A stretch of DNA of 64,000 nucleotides, taken from UBA5603 sp964501315. GTDB lineage: Bacteria > Bacillota_I > Bacilli_A > Izemoplasmatales > Hujiaoplasmataceae. Position 1 is the stretch's first letter, and every line of letters starts with the position of its first letter. The notes beneath the pieces are model-generated. The model did no database searches, was not told the DNA's origin, and saw nothing but the letters and a program-made list of their open reading frames with translations. Of this stretch, positions 9,133 through 17,061 are shown in pieces. Made by a program: the position numbers and the translations under genes. The stretch is from NCBI GenBank assembly GCA_964501315.1, contig CAZCSO010000003.1, positions 1 to 64,000 on the forward strand, in the 5' to 3' direction.

Positions 9133-10305
9133 ATGAATGATTATCTACTATACGGTTCGATGATTATCGGGTTGTTATTATTAGTGGCTTCAACCATTAT
9201 TTACCACAAATGGCGTATTTGGAAATGGATCCTTTGGGTGATTGTGATAGGCGTTTATGGGGTTTTGTATTTTAAACCTGAATGGACTCCTTTGATTACC
9301 TATGATACATTTCTTGATTATTATTTTTATGGTGTATATGGCCTTACCATTCTTTTGGCCATCACGTTTTCTAAGAAAATCCGTATCACTCAGAATTTGA
9401 CGGATTACGACTTCTTTGAGATGGAAAAAGAGTTGGATGAAATTAAATCAACGTCGGAATTATTGCGACTCAGATATATTTCGACGATTGCCCTTTCGAT
9501 GGATGCCATTTTGTTCTATAATGATCAACTTGACGGATTTTTCGTTACGGAACCGTTTGAAAAAATCATCGATTCGAAAAAATCGGAGTATACGCTTGAA
9601 GAGTATGCTCAGTTAATCCATGACGACGATCGTAATCAATACCTTTCGACGATTAAAAAAATAACCAAGAAACAAACGACGTTTGATATGAAGTACCGAA
9701 TTTTACGTCGAGGCATTTATGTTTGGGTAGAAGAACGCGGAAGTGTCTTTGAATACGACAAAAAATTACAACTCATTTCCATGATGAAACCAATCGATAT
9801 GAAGTTGTTCCCAGAGACACTGATTCATGAGATTGATTCATTGCCGACCGAACAACAGTTAATCCAATACTTAACCACCGCACAAAAAGAACCGGAAGCT
9901 TTTTATCTCGTCATGATTCAGTTAACCAACATTCCCGATATCAACCAACGGTTTGGGAGAGATGTGGGGAACTTAATGATTGCCGAATACATAAAGAAGA
10001 TGCGTTATCATTTTGCAAAAGACATCAATAGCATTTTTCGAATAACGGGTATTCAATTTGCTTTAATTATTAAAGAACAACGAAAATACGAAGTCTTGTT
10101 ACGAGCATTGCAAAGCGGAGGAGATTTGATTAATCTTGCCATTAATATCGGCGGCATTCAACAAGTTGTCTATCCGAATTTAGGCATCATTAAACACGAA
10201 CCATGGTCAACGTATTCATTGAATGAATTTATCAATTTGGGTCAAAAAACACTCGATGAAGCCATTCGCAATACAAAACGTAATTATTCGATATTCGGTG
10301 AATAA
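9133..10305 (+). CDS. Membrane protein with PAS and degenerate GGDEF domains
   Basis: Three N-terminal helices (about residues 5-23, 30-47 and 63-80) lead into a coiled linker, a PAS_3-like domain (about 120-215, ending in the FDMKYRILRRGIYVWVEERG strand pattern) and a GGDEF-fold domain (about 245-385). The GGDEF signature is lost: RITGIQF stands where RxGGDEF should be, so it should not make c-di-GMP. Membrane anchor, PAS and degenerate GGDEF in that order recall the N-terminal two thirds of GdpP, the c-di-AMP phosphodiesterase, but the DHH/DHHA1 catalytic domains are absent. Given cdaA two genes upstream, a sensory or regulatory partner in c-di-AMP signalling is possible; this is inference. 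It lies 19 bases after the flavoprotein gene. Confidence 0.7.
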   Translation: MNDYLLYGSMIIGLLLLVASTIIYHKWRIWKWILWVIVIGVYGVLYFKPEWTPLITYDTFLDYYFYGVYGLTILLAITFSKKIRITQNLTDYDFFEMEKELDEIKSTSELLRLRYISTIALSMDAILFYNDQLDGFFVTEPFEKIIDSKKSEYTLEEYAQLIHDDDRNQYLSTIKKITKKQTTFDMKYRILRRGIYVWVEERGSVFEYDKKLQLISMMKPIDMKLFPETLIHEIDSLPTEQQLIQYLTTAQKEPEAFYLVMIQLTNIPDINQRFGRDVGNLMIAEYIKKMRYHFAKDINSIFRITGIQFALIIKEQRKYEVLLRALQSGGDLINLAINIGGIQQVVYPNLGIIKHEPWSTYSLNEFINLGQKTLDEAIRNTKRNYSIFGE

Positions 10306-10326
10306 TCATCGCCTTGGGAGGTCATC

Positions 10327-10980
10327 ATGTACAGTGCATTAATAGTGGCAGCCGGATCGGGCAGCCGGACAGAATTAGGGTACAACAAAGTCTTTTATGA
10401 AGTTCATTCCAAGCCGATTATTCAATACAGCGTCGAACGCTTTTTGGATGATCCGGAATTTTCAGAAATCATTTTAGTCTATGCCAAGGATGAACTGGAT
10501 AAAATGAGATCGGTGGTTACCGACCAACGCGTTACGTTCGTCGAAGGCGGAAAATCACGGCAAGAGAGTGTATATTTAGGCCTCCAACACGTTACCAATG
10601 CGGTTGTGTTCATTCATGACGGGGCTCGTCCTAATTTAAAACAAACCGATTTGGATTTACTAAAATCCAGAGTATACGAAGCCGACGCCTTAACCTTGGC
10701 TGTCCAAGTGGTTGATACCGTCAAACGGGTTCAAGATGGTAAAATCGTTGGTGATGTTCCCAGAAACGAATGCTATTTCATTCAAACGCCTCAGGTATTC
10801 GTGACCGATGCCATCAAAACCGCTCACGAAACGCTACATTCGTCAAAACTTACTTTTTCTGATGATACATCACTTTATTTGGCGTATCATCACGGAAACG
10901 TTTTGATTGTTGAGGGCAGTCATGATAACATAAAGGTGACGACCAAATTTGATTTGTTAAAATTGGAGGAATTACTATGA
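10327..10980 (+). CDS. ispD: 2-C-methyl-D-erythritol 4-phosphate cytidylyltransferase IspD
   Basis: IspD activates MEP with CTP to CDP-methylerythritol in the non-mevalonate isoprenoid pathway. The nucleotide-binding N terminus (LIVAAGSGSRTELGYNKVF) keeps the critical Arg and Lys, although the usual P before K is N here. Downstream are the VFIHDGARPN segment and PRNECYFIQTPQVF, both typical. Length 217 is normal. GGGAGG precedes the ATG. Its end overlaps ispF by four bases (ATGA), so the two are translationally coupled. Confidence 0.93.
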   Translation: MYSALIVAAGSGSRTELGYNKVFYEVHSKPIIQYSVERFLDDPEFSEIILVYAKDELDKMRSVVTDQRVTFVEGGKSRQESVYLGLQHVTNAVVFIHDGARPNLKQTDLDLLKSRVYEADALTLAVQVVDTVKRVQDGKIVGDVPRNECYFIQTPQVFVTDAIKTAHETLHSSKLTFSDDTSLYLAYHHGNVLIVEGSHDNIKVTTKFDLLKLEELL

Positions 10981-11468
10981 TACGAGTTGGATTCTCAAAA
11001 GACATTCACCCTTTGGTAGAAGGAAAACCATTTATCTTGGGCGGTATCAAAATTGATCACTACAAAGGACCGGTGGGACATTCTGACGCTGATTGCTTAT
11101 TGCATGCGATCGCAGAATCAATCTTGGGTGCATTGGCATTGGGGGATTTGGGAAAATTTTTCCCGGATACGGACCCAAAATACAAAGGCTATGATTCATC
11201 GTTAATTTTAGAAGAAGTATTTCATTATATTGAAAGCAAAGGCTATTCTGTCAAAAATTTGGATTGTATGGTATCGTTAGAAAAACCCAAATTAAGACCC
11301 TATGTGGATCAGATGCAAGAACACATTGCAAAAATCCTAAAAATGGAAGTAGATCATGTTTGTGTAAAAGCAACCACTTACGAAGGGCTTGGCATTGTCG
11401 GTGAGGAAAAAGCCATTATTTGTGAAGCGATTGTATTATTAGAAAATGAGGAAATGATTATCCTCTAG
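10977..11468 (+). CDS. ispF: 2-C-methyl-D-erythritol 2,4-cyclodiphosphate synthase IspF
   Basis: IspF cyclises CDP-methylerythritol 2-phosphate to MEcPP and releases CMP. The metal ligands are in place: DIHPL near residue 9 and the GHSDADCLLHAI segment near 35-46. KATTYEGLGIVGEEKAI is the conserved C-terminal CMP-binding end. The length of 163 is normal. It overlaps ispD and is closed by a terminator directly behind the stop codon. Confidence 0.95.
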   Translation: MIRVGFSKDIHPLVEGKPFILGGIKIDHYKGPVGHSDADCLLHAIAESILGALALGDLGKFFPDTDPKYKGYDSSLILEEVFHYIESKGYSVKNLDCMVSLEKPKLRPYVDQMQEHIAKILKMEVDHVCVKATTYEGLGIVGEEKAIICEAIVLLENEEMIIL

Positions 11469-11498
11469 CCAACGGGTTTTCCGTGGCTTTTCTTTTTC
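11467..11498 (+). terminator. Terminator after ispF
   Basis: AGCCAACGG pairs with CCGTGGCT (one bulged A) around a short T-rich loop and is followed by TTTCTTTTTC. It ends the cdaA-ispF transcript. Confidence 0.75.
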
Positions 11499-11532
11499 AA
11501 CGAGTAAAAATCCTATCGATTATCAAAAAATA

Positions 11533-11541
11533 TGATACAAT
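11533..11541 (+). promoter_or_regulatory. Extended -10 promoter of yutD
   Basis: TGA-TACAAT with the hexamer at 11536-11541, 25 bases before the preferred yutD start. It lies downstream of the ispF terminator, which argues against any yutD start farther upstream. Confidence 0.6.
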
Positions 11542-11566
11542 AGTAATGCAACAGGAGATGAAAACG

Positions 11567-11851
11567 ATGATTGAAACCATTCATGGAGAATTCGAATTAA
11601 TTAAAGAATACCGAGACGGCTTTGTCCTCGATGATTTTAATAAACGTTATCTGGATGTATTTGATATCTATCCTTATATTGTGGGAGATTACGCATCCGG
11701 CCTTTTGCGATTGAAAGGATTCACAAAAAACGGAAAAAGCAGCAACTATCGATTGATTCCCGATTATCTGTTGGAATCCTGTGCGATGGATTGTCCGTAT
11801 TTTATTTTGAAGAATCCACGTTTCAATCCTAATTTAAAGCGAGATCAATAA
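11567..11851 (+). CDS. yutD: YutD family protein (DUF1027)
   Basis: A small soluble protein of unknown biochemical role, conserved across Bacillota. The family pattern is clear: FELIKEYRDGFVLDDFNKRY, then YIVGDYASGLLRLKGF and a C-terminal CAMDCPYFILKN segment. The frame is open from 11483, but that start lies inside the ispF terminator and upstream of the yutD promoter. The ATG at 11567 has AGGAG nine bases upstream and is the likely start (94 residues). It is followed by nfu and pgpA, echoing the yut gene group of Bacillus. Confidence 0.85.
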   Translation: MIETIHGEFELIKEYRDGFVLDDFNKRYLDVFDIYPYIVGDYASGLLRLKGFTKNGKSSNYRLIPDYLLESCAMDCPYFILKNPRFNPNLKRDQ

Positions 11852-11867
11852 CTCGAGGTGATATACC

Positions 11868-12101
11868 ATGACTTACGAAGAAATCATTGAAGAAATTAAT
11901 ACGGTGTTAAATTTAATACGTCCTTACATTCAAAGGGATGGCGGAGACGTTGAATTTATCAAATTTGAAGACGGAATTGTCTACATCAATATGACGGGAG
12001 CTTGTGTCGGTTGCGGAGGATTCGAATCAACCTTACGAGAAATCGTTGAAGACACCTTATTAGAACGAGTTCCAGGCGTCATTGGCGTCGAGCACGTATA
12101 G
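11868..12101 (+). CDS. nfu: NFU-type iron-sulfur cluster carrier (NifU C-terminal domain)
   Basis: A 77-residue stand-alone NifU C-terminal domain with the cluster-binding motif GACVGCGGFESTL, preceded by IRPYIQRDGGDVEF, which is diagnostic. Such proteins bind an Fe-S cluster between monomers and hand it to apoproteins. MEP-pathway and MiaB-type enzymes are typical clients, but none can be assigned here. GAGGTGATATACC precedes the ATG. Its 3' end is nearly adjacent to pgpA. Confidence 0.92.
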   Translation: MTYEEIIEEINTVLNLIRPYIQRDGGDVEFIKFEDGIVYINMTGACVGCGGFESTLREIVEDTLLERVPGVIGVEHV

Positions 12102-12111
12102 GAGAATTCAT

Positions 12112-12606
12112 ATGGATAAGTACAGCAGCGAAATGAAAGAAGTTTGCATTCGATTGTTTCAAGAGCGGGGAGTAGAAATCAAAGATATTACAGAAATCGT
12201 CTTTGATTTGCAAAAGAAATACATCCCTGATTTGACCATGGAAGTATGCGAAGAAGCCGTACATCGTGTGCTGATGAAACGCGAAGTTCATAATGCGATA
12301 CTTACGGGGGTCGAACTTGACAAATTAGCGGAACGTCATCAGTTGTCCGAACCGCTTCAATCGTTGATTAACTCCGATAATCCACTGTATGGTATTGACG
12401 AAATACTGGTGTTATCAATCTGCAATGTTTATGGCTCGATTGGCTTAACCAATTTCGGATACGTTGATAAAGTAAAACCCGGAATTATCGGTCGTTTGGA
12501 CCGAATGGGAAAAGAAACCGGCGTTTGTCATACCTTTATGGATGATATCATCGGTGCTATTGCAGCAGCGGCTGCTAGTTCCGTTGCACACAACTCCGCA
12601 GTTTAA
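12112..12606 (+). CDS. pgpA: Phosphatidylglycerophosphatase A-like protein
   Basis: Resembles the cytosolic PgpA-related proteins of Bacillota, which contain the PgpA domain without the membrane helices of the E. coli enzyme. Visible family features include DNPLYGIDEILVLSICNVYGSIGLTNFGYVDK and a C-terminal FMDDIIGAIAAAAASSVAHN. The role in phosphatidylglycerol synthesis follows from the family and is not shown by the sequence. The frame is open from 12082, but the ATG at 12112 has GGAG seven bases upstream. A strong terminator lies 10 bases after the stop. Confidence 0.8.
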   Translation: MDKYSSEMKEVCIRLFQERGVEIKDITEIVFDLQKKYIPDLTMEVCEEAVHRVLMKREVHNAILTGVELDKLAERHQLSEPLQSLINSDNPLYGIDEILVLSICNVYGSIGLTNFGYVDKVKPGIIGRLDRMGKETGVCHTFMDDIIGAIAAAAASSVAHNSAV

Positions 12607-12616
12607 AAAATATAGG

Positions 12617-12646
12617 AACGATTGGAAAAATCCAATCGTTTTCTTT
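12617..12646 (+). terminator. Terminator after pgpA
   Basis: A perfect 9-bp stem, AACGATTGG with CCAATCGTT, with a short A-rich loop and the tract TTCTTT. Confidence 0.85.
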
Positions 12647-12675
12647 ATAAAAGCCATGATTTTTAGCTTGATGTA

Positions 12676-12684
12676 TGGTATACT
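12676..12684 (+). promoter_or_regulatory. Extended -10 promoter of the S1-domain gene
   Basis: TGG-TATACT, hexamer at 12679-12684, 31 bases before the ATG at 12716. Confidence 0.6.
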
Positions 12685-12715
12685 TGATTCATACAATCTA
12701 TATGAGGTGTTTGAT

Positions 12716-13051
12716 ATGAAGACGGGCGATATCGTCAAGGGACGAATTACCGGCATCAAACCATATGGGGCGTTTGTCAAAATCGATGAGACCATCGATG
12801 GATTAATCCATATATCAGAAATCAGCGAAGGATACGTCAGTAACATTGAAGATTTTTTCAAGATTGGCGATACCATTTCACTCCAAGTATTGAGCGTCAA
12901 TGCTGATAACAAAGTGAGTCTCAGTTATAAAAACTTACATAAGACGTCACGAAAAAAATATGTAGAAATCCATTTGACGATCGGATTCAAACCGTTTGAG
13001 ACAATGTTGCCTCAGTGGATCGAAAATTATAAAAAGAGCAATCGTTCCTAA
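12716..13051 (+). CDS. S1-domain RNA-binding protein of the YugI/CvfD type
   Basis: A 111-residue protein with one S1 domain at residues 1-72 (DIVKGRITGIKPYGAFVKIDETIDGLIHISEIS) and a short C-terminal extension ending GFKPFETMLPQWIENYKK, which is typical of YugI/CvfD (general stress protein 13) proteins. These bind ribosomes or mRNA and affect translation or virulence in other Bacillota. The frame is open from 12542, but an extended -10 promoter lies at 12676-12684 and GAGGTG precedes the ATG at 12716, so that start is preferred. The stop codon lies within the loop of the terminator. Confidence 0.85.
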   Translation: MKTGDIVKGRITGIKPYGAFVKIDETIDGLIHISEISEGYVSNIEDFFKIGDTISLQVLSVNADNKVSLSYKNLHKTSRKKYVEIHLTIGFKPFETMLPQWIENYKKSNRS

Positions 13052-13070
13052 TCGATTGCTTTTTTTCTTT
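13037..13070 (+). terminator. Terminator overlapping the end of the S1-domain gene
   Basis: AGCAATCG pairs with CGATTGCT around an 8-base loop, then TTTTTTTCTTT. The stop codon of the S1-domain gene (13049-13051) lies in the loop. Confidence 0.8.
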
Positions 13071-13130
13071 ATCTTAAGATAAGAAAGCGTTTTTCTAGAG
13101 GTTTGGTCGCTTTCATCCTTATTTAAGGTA

Positions 13131-13139
13131 TGATATAAT
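13131..13139 (+). promoter_or_regulatory. Extended -10 promoter of pgi
   Basis: TGA-TATAAT, hexamer at 13134-13139, 30 bases before the pgi start. Confidence 0.65.
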
Positions 13140-13169
13140 GTTACTGTCTTTTTTTATTAGGAGGAAATC

Positions 13170-14501
13170 ATGGATCAATATTTAAAACTAGATTTATCAC
13201 ACGCATTATCGTTCATCGATGAAGCGAGAATGAAAGATATTCAAAAGGAAATCAATCAAGCTCATCGCGACTTAAAAAACAAAACAGGACAAGGCAATGA
13301 TTTTTTAGGATGGGTCGATTTACCCAACAATTACGATAAAGAAGAATTCAAACGTATTATTCTGGCTTCAAAGAGAATTCGTAGACAAGCAAAAATTCTA
13401 GTTGTTATCGGAATTGGCGGATCGTATTTGGGTGCGAAAGCGGCCATTGAGATGTTAACACCGTATTTCTCCCGCTCGAAAAAATTGGAAGTGCTCTTTG
13501 CCGGACATCAAATGTCATCGACGTATTTGACTCAACTCGTGGAATACGTAAGTCCCAAAGACTTCGCCATCAACGTCATATCCAAATCGGGAACGACGAC
13601 TGAACCTGCGATTGCTTTCCGTGTTCTTAAAAAGGTCTTGGAAGAAAAATATGGAGTTGAAGAAGCGGCAAACCGCATTTATGTCACAACCGATAAAGCC
13701 AAAGGCGCATTAAAAACGTTAGCTACCGAGAAAAATTACAAAACCTTTATCGTCCCGGATGATGTTGGGGGTCGGTACAGCGTTCTAACGGCCGTAGGAT
13801 TATTGCCCATCGCTGCAGCTGGAATCGATATTCGTTTGATGATGAAAGGCGCAAAAGCCGCTAAGTCCGCATACAAAGTAGCCGACCTTTCCAAAAACGA
13901 AGCGTATCAGTATGCGGCCATCCGCAATATTCTTTATCGTAATAATAAAGCAATTGAAATGTTGGTAAACTACGAACCGGCATTAACTTCGTTTTCAGAA
14001 TGGTGGAAACAACTGTTTGGAGAATCCGAAGGAAAAGAACATCGTGGATTGTTTGTGGCGAGCGCTCAATTTTCAACGGATTTGCATTCATTAGGACAAT
14101 ACATCCAAGAGGGACGTCGGATTTTGTTTGAAACCATCATCAATGTGGATAAACCTAATCAGGAACTTGTTATTGAAAAAGAGGCTACCGATTTGGATGG
14201 ACTCAATTACCTTTCGGGAAAAACATTGGATTTCGTCAATAAAAAAGCGTTTCAAGGCACCTTGCTAGCCCATGAAGAAGGGTTGGTACCGAACATTGTT
14301 TTGACGATTCCGAACATCGATGCATTTGCATTCGGATACCTTGTCTATTTCTTTGAATTGTCCTGCGCAATCAGTGGTTATCTGCTGGGTGTTAATCCAT
14401 TTAATCAACCGGGTGTTGAAGCGTATAAGAAAAACATGTTTGCTTTGTTAGGCAAACCGGGATATGAAGAATTAAAAGCGAAACTAGAAGCGAAATTATA
14501 A
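13170..14501 (+). CDS. pgi: Glucose-6-phosphate isomerase
   Basis: Interconverts glucose 6-phosphate and fructose 6-phosphate in glycolysis. The short Bacillota form of 443 residues is complete. Sugar-phosphate-binding motifs are visible (GIGGSYLGAKA near 84-94, SKSGTTTEPA near 140-150), as are GGRYSVLTAVGLLPIA and the C-terminal NPFNQPGVEAYK with the catalytic lysine. AGGAGG precedes the ATG. Transcribed alone from its own promoter and closed by a bidirectional terminator shared with the convergent lipid kinase gene. Confidence 0.97.
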   Translation: MDQYLKLDLSHALSFIDEARMKDIQKEINQAHRDLKNKTGQGNDFLGWVDLPNNYDKEEFKRIILASKRIRRQAKILVVIGIGGSYLGAKAAIEMLTPYFSRSKKLEVLFAGHQMSSTYLTQLVEYVSPKDFAINVISKSGTTTEPAIAFRVLKKVLEEKYGVEEAANRIYVTTDKAKGALKTLATEKNYKTFIVPDDVGGRYSVLTAVGLLPIAAAGIDIRLMMKGAKAAKSAYKVADLSKNEAYQYAAIRNILYRNNKAIEMLVNYEPALTSFSEWWKQLFGESEGKEHRGLFVASAQFSTDLHSLGQYIQEGRRILFETIINVDKPNQELVIEKEATDLDGLNYLSGKTLDFVNKKAFQGTLLAHEEGLVPNIVLTIPNIDAFAFGYLVYFFELSCAISGYLLGVNPFNQPGVEAYKKNMFALLGKPGYEELKAKLEAKL

Positions 14502-14503
14502 AA

Positions 14504-14530
14504 AAAATGGATAGCTCGGCTATCCATTTT
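14504..14530. terminator. Bidirectional terminator between pgi and the lipid kinase gene
   Basis: A perfect 12-bp stem (AAAATGGATAGC with GCTATCCATTTT) and a 3-base loop. The strongest T run is on the minus strand, so it mainly ends the kinase transcript; the stop codon of that gene lies in the hairpin. Confidence 0.85.
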
Positions 14531-15395
14531 GATTGAGTTTCATTGTTTTTGGGTTATAGGCGATAAATTCACGGTTTAATACTTTCGAAACTTCAACGTA
14601 ACTGACGTTATCGATAACTTCGCCGTCGGTTTGGAAATAGTTCGGTTCGTCCGAAGAGATTTTGATGGATTTACCTTGTAACATCGTTACGAATTTTTTG
14701 AGATGCGTATGAAGTCCTGGGTAAATGGTGACAAACAACAAACTGATTAACGCTTTTGAAATGCTGTGAGCGACAATCACTTGATAATCATCGCTTTCAG
14801 GATTGGCTTTGGGAGCGACTTTCATACCGCCTCCAAAATAACGACCGTTTTGAATGGCCACGAAAAAGGTTTTGGGGAAATGGTGGGCGACGCCATCGAC
14901 CGTGACATCCATAGTGGTGGGTTTGAACTGAGAGATGGCTTTAAAGGTATTAACAAAATAGGATAGCTTGTTTTTCTTGGAGTCGGCGTTAACGTAATGA
15001 CAAACCGCCGCATCGACGCCAAGTCCACATCCGTTAATGAATCGAACGGGTTGTGTATTGTTATTGGCTAAACCGATGGCAATTGATCCTTGTTTGATTC
15101 GCTTTAACGTTCTAAAGAAATCGTTTCCGGATCCGCTTTGTGCCAAATATATATTTTGTTTTATTAGGGCGAGATCAACGTGATTGACTAAATAATTGAA
15201 CGAACCATCGCCACCTAAATAGATAATATCAGTGATTTGGGGATTGTTATCCAAAAATTGATTGAGATTATCGATTTTAAGAGTAGAGCGGATGAGATAC
15301 GGAAGTTGATTTTTTTGACAAAATTTTACGACTTTCAACGTTGATTTTTTCGATTTTCGATTATTGGATAAGGGATTATGAATGATTAAAATCAT
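14520..15395 (-). CDS. Diacylglycerol kinase-family lipid kinase (DagK/YegS-like)
   Basis: Catalytic-domain motifs of this family are clear: IIHNPLSNN at the N terminus, YLGGDGSFNYLVN near residue 58-70 and SGSGNDFFRTL near 88-98; FFVAIQNGRYFGGGMKVAP follows near 180-200. The length of 291 fits. Such enzymes phosphorylate diacylglycerol to recycle it into phospholipid synthesis, or act on related lipids. The start is odd: no ribosome binding site lies close to the ATG; AAGGAGG lies about 50 bases upstream, just 5' of an inverted repeat (described separately). No in-frame alternative start is better. Confidence 0.88.
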   Translation of the reverse strand: MILIIHNPLSNNRKSKKSTLKVVKFCQKNQLPYLIRSTLKIDNLNQFLDNNPQITDIIYLGGDGSFNYLVNHVDLALIKQNIYLAQSGSGNDFFRTLKRIKQGSIAIGLANNNTQPVRFINGCGLGVDAAVCHYVNADSKKNKLSYFVNTFKAISQFKPTTMDVTVDGVAHHFPKTFFVAIQNGRYFGGGMKVAPKANPESDDYQVIVAHSISKALISLLFVTIYPGLHTHLKKFVTMLQGKSIKISSDEPNYFQTDGEVIDNVSYVEVSKVLNREFIAYNPKTMKLNQNG

Positions 15396-15407
15396 CGGAT
15401 GAATTAT

Positions 15408-15452
15408 GATAGTCTAATGAAAACCAATTTTTAGCAGACTATCCTCCTTGTT
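15408..15452 (-). promoter_or_regulatory. Leader hairpin separating Shine-Dalgarno and start codon of the lipid kinase gene
   Basis: On the minus strand AAGGAGG is followed directly by an inverted repeat: GATAGTCT (15443-15436), a 20-base spacer with a small internal AAAA/TTTT pairing, then AGACTATC (15415-15408). The ATG lies 12 bases after the repeat. Folding would bring the ribosome binding site to a normal distance. An extended -10 (TGC-TATAAT) lies just upstream at about 15458-15466. Confidence 0.5.
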
Positions 15453-15547
15453 TCGATATTATAGCATAAATTCAAGGATAACGATAGAGAAAACCATGAT
15501 TATTTTGTGAACCCCTTCTAATATCACTGCTCGACTTTGGTAGAATA

Positions 15548-15556
15548 TGATATAAT
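15548..15556 (+). promoter_or_regulatory. Extended -10 promoter of the tsaE-tsaD-glnS operon
   Basis: TGA-TATAAT, hexamer at 15551-15556, 31 bases before tsaE. Confidence 0.65.
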
Positions 15557-15587
15557 TTTTATGAATTAATGAGATTGAGGAGTCCTT

Positions 15588-16037
15588 ATGAAAAAAACCA
15601 TCAACATCCGACAAATGGACGATATGGCAAAGTTCGCGAAACAGATCGCAGGCGGAATTAAACCAGGCATGATTATTGGATTAAAAGGAGACTTGGGGAG
15701 TGGCAAAACAACGTTCACTCAGTTTTTAGCCAAACAGCTCGGTATTCAAGATAATGTCAATTCGCCAACATTCACAATCCTAAAAATCTATCAAGGGCCC
15801 ATCAATTTATACCATATGGATGTGTACCGTTTAGAACCCATTGGCTATGATTACGAATTGGATGATTTCATTTACGGTGACGGCGTCGCCGTTATCGAAT
15901 GGTATCCTTATATTCGAACTATGTTGCCAAAATCGATTTTGGAAATATCGATAGAAATTGTAAATGAAAACGAACGGATTGTTACCATCGAAGGGAGTGA
16001 TTCCTATGAAGCCATCGTCGAAGCAATTGGTCATTGA
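15588..16037 (+). CDS. tsaE: tRNA threonylcarbamoyladenosine biosynthesis ATPase TsaE
   Basis: TsaE is the small ATPase that cycles the TsaB-TsaD complex during t6A37 formation on ANN-decoding tRNAs. A Walker A motif GDLGSGKTTFTQ is near residue 34-45, followed by NSPTFTILKIY and YHMDVYRLE; IEWYP is the conserved C-terminal segment. Length 149 is typical. It overlaps tsaB by 32 bases, and the run tsaE-tsaB-rimI-tsaD is the classic Bacillota order. Confidence 0.95.
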   Translation: MKKTINIRQMDDMAKFAKQIAGGIKPGMIIGLKGDLGSGKTTFTQFLAKQLGIQDNVNSPTFTILKIYQGPINLYHMDVYRLEPIGYDYELDDFIYGDGVAVIEWYPYIRTMLPKSILEISIEIVNENERIVTIEGSDSYEAIVEAIGH

Positions 16038-16614
16038 TACCGCTACAAGCCATATCTTCTTAGCGCTCATCATTGACGGTCACCTCGTAGAAGATGTTTG
16101 GCAAGAAGGGGCAAGCAATCATTCTGTGACGGTAATGCCTCTCATCGAATCGATGCTTTCAAAACATCACTGTCAACTCAATGAATTAACCGGACTCTTT
16201 ATTGGTATTGGCCCGGGAAGTTATACGGGCGTCCGTATCGGGGTAGCGATTGCCAAAATGATTGGGTATTTGAATCAGATTCCACTCTACTCGTTTTCTA
16301 CACTGGCCTTATTGGCAACCGCATCGGATTCAGTAAATATTTTATCTTACGTCGATGCACGACGCGGAAATGCGTTTTTAGCGACATTCAAACAAGAAAA
16401 TCAAACATTAAGTGTGGTTCAAGAAGATTGCCTAACGGCGTTTGATTCATTTGTTCAAACCTTAAATCCAGATTATGATCGAATCTTCAATCAACATCCT
16501 CAGATAATGAAGTTAATCAACAGCGGCTTATATGAATCGGTTGAAGATGTTCATCTGCTGGTTCCCAACTACTTACAGATAACCGAAGCGGAAAAGAATC
16601 GTGTTCAAGAATGA
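16006..16614 (+). CDS. tsaB: tRNA threonylcarbamoyladenosine biosynthesis protein TsaB
   Basis: TsaB is the inactive ASKHA paralogue that scaffolds TsaD and TsaE. The N terminus (LVIDTATSHIFLALI) and GIGPGSYTGVRIGVAIAK near 72-89 are diagnostic. The frame is open from 15964, but the ATG at 16006 has AAGGGAG upstream and yields the normal N terminus. Length 202. It ends overlapping rimI by four bases. Confidence 0.93.
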   Translation: MKPSSKQLVIDTATSHIFLALIIDGHLVEDVWQEGASNHSVTVMPLIESMLSKHHCQLNELTGLFIGIGPGSYTGVRIGVAIAKMIGYLNQIPLYSFSTLALLATASDSVNILSYVDARRGNAFLATFKQENQTLSVVQEDCLTAFDSFVQTLNPDYDRIFNQHPQIMKLINSGLYESVEDVHLLVPNYLQITEAEKNRVQE

Positions 16615-17060
16615 AGCCCATTATTCGTTACATGGAAGTAAAAGACGTTCAAACAGTCGTTCATTATGACCGTAAACTATTAGGTCAATCGTTAGGAACA
16701 GAAACTTTTTTAAGCGAACTTAGAAGCAATCCCTTCACGTTTTACTTTATTGTGGAAAATCCCGAGAATATGAGCTTTATCGGTCATTTCGGATTATGGA
16801 TTGATGAACCGTTGGCACAGATCCTTAATATCTATGTTATCGACGATTATCAAGGAAGAGGTTATGGAACACTAATGATGGACTACCTCCTCGATTACCT
16901 AAAAAAACGTTCGATTACAACCCTTACGTTAGAAGTTCGGGAAAGCAACGAACGGGCGTTGCGGTTTTACCAAAAATTTGGTTTTTATCAAGTAGCGATC
17001 CGCAAGAACTATTACGAGAATGGTGAAGACGCCAAATTGTTATTAAAAAATATCGAATGA
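16611..17060 (+). CDS. rimI: Ribosomal protein S18-alanine N-acetyltransferase-like GNAT (RimI)
   Basis: A 149-residue GNAT enzyme with the acetyl-CoA loop DYQGRGYGTLMMDYL near residue 81-95 and the C-terminal LEVRESNERALRFYQKFGF typical of RimI. RimI acetylates the N terminus of S18 and possibly other proteins. The assignment rests on these motifs and on its place between tsaB and tsaD, where rimI commonly sits. ATGA overlap with tsaB; one base separates it from tsaD. Confidence 0.88.
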   Translation: MKPIIRYMEVKDVQTVVHYDRKLLGQSLGTETFLSELRSNPFTFYFIVENPENMSFIGHFGLWIDEPLAQILNIYVIDDYQGRGYGTLMMDYLLDYLKKRSITTLTLEVRESNERALRFYQKFGFYQVAIRKNYYENGEDAKLLLKNIE

Positions 17061-17061
17061 A

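Noticed and set aside
9133..10305. The 390-residue protein as a true GdpP c-di-AMP phosphodiesterase
   Set aside because: The frame ends after the GGDEF fold; no DHH or DHHA1 domain is present here or in the next frames, where ispD begins at once.
11483..11566. N-terminal 28-residue extension of YutD
   Set aside because: It would start inside the ispF terminator and upstream of the yutD promoter, and homologues begin at the later Met.
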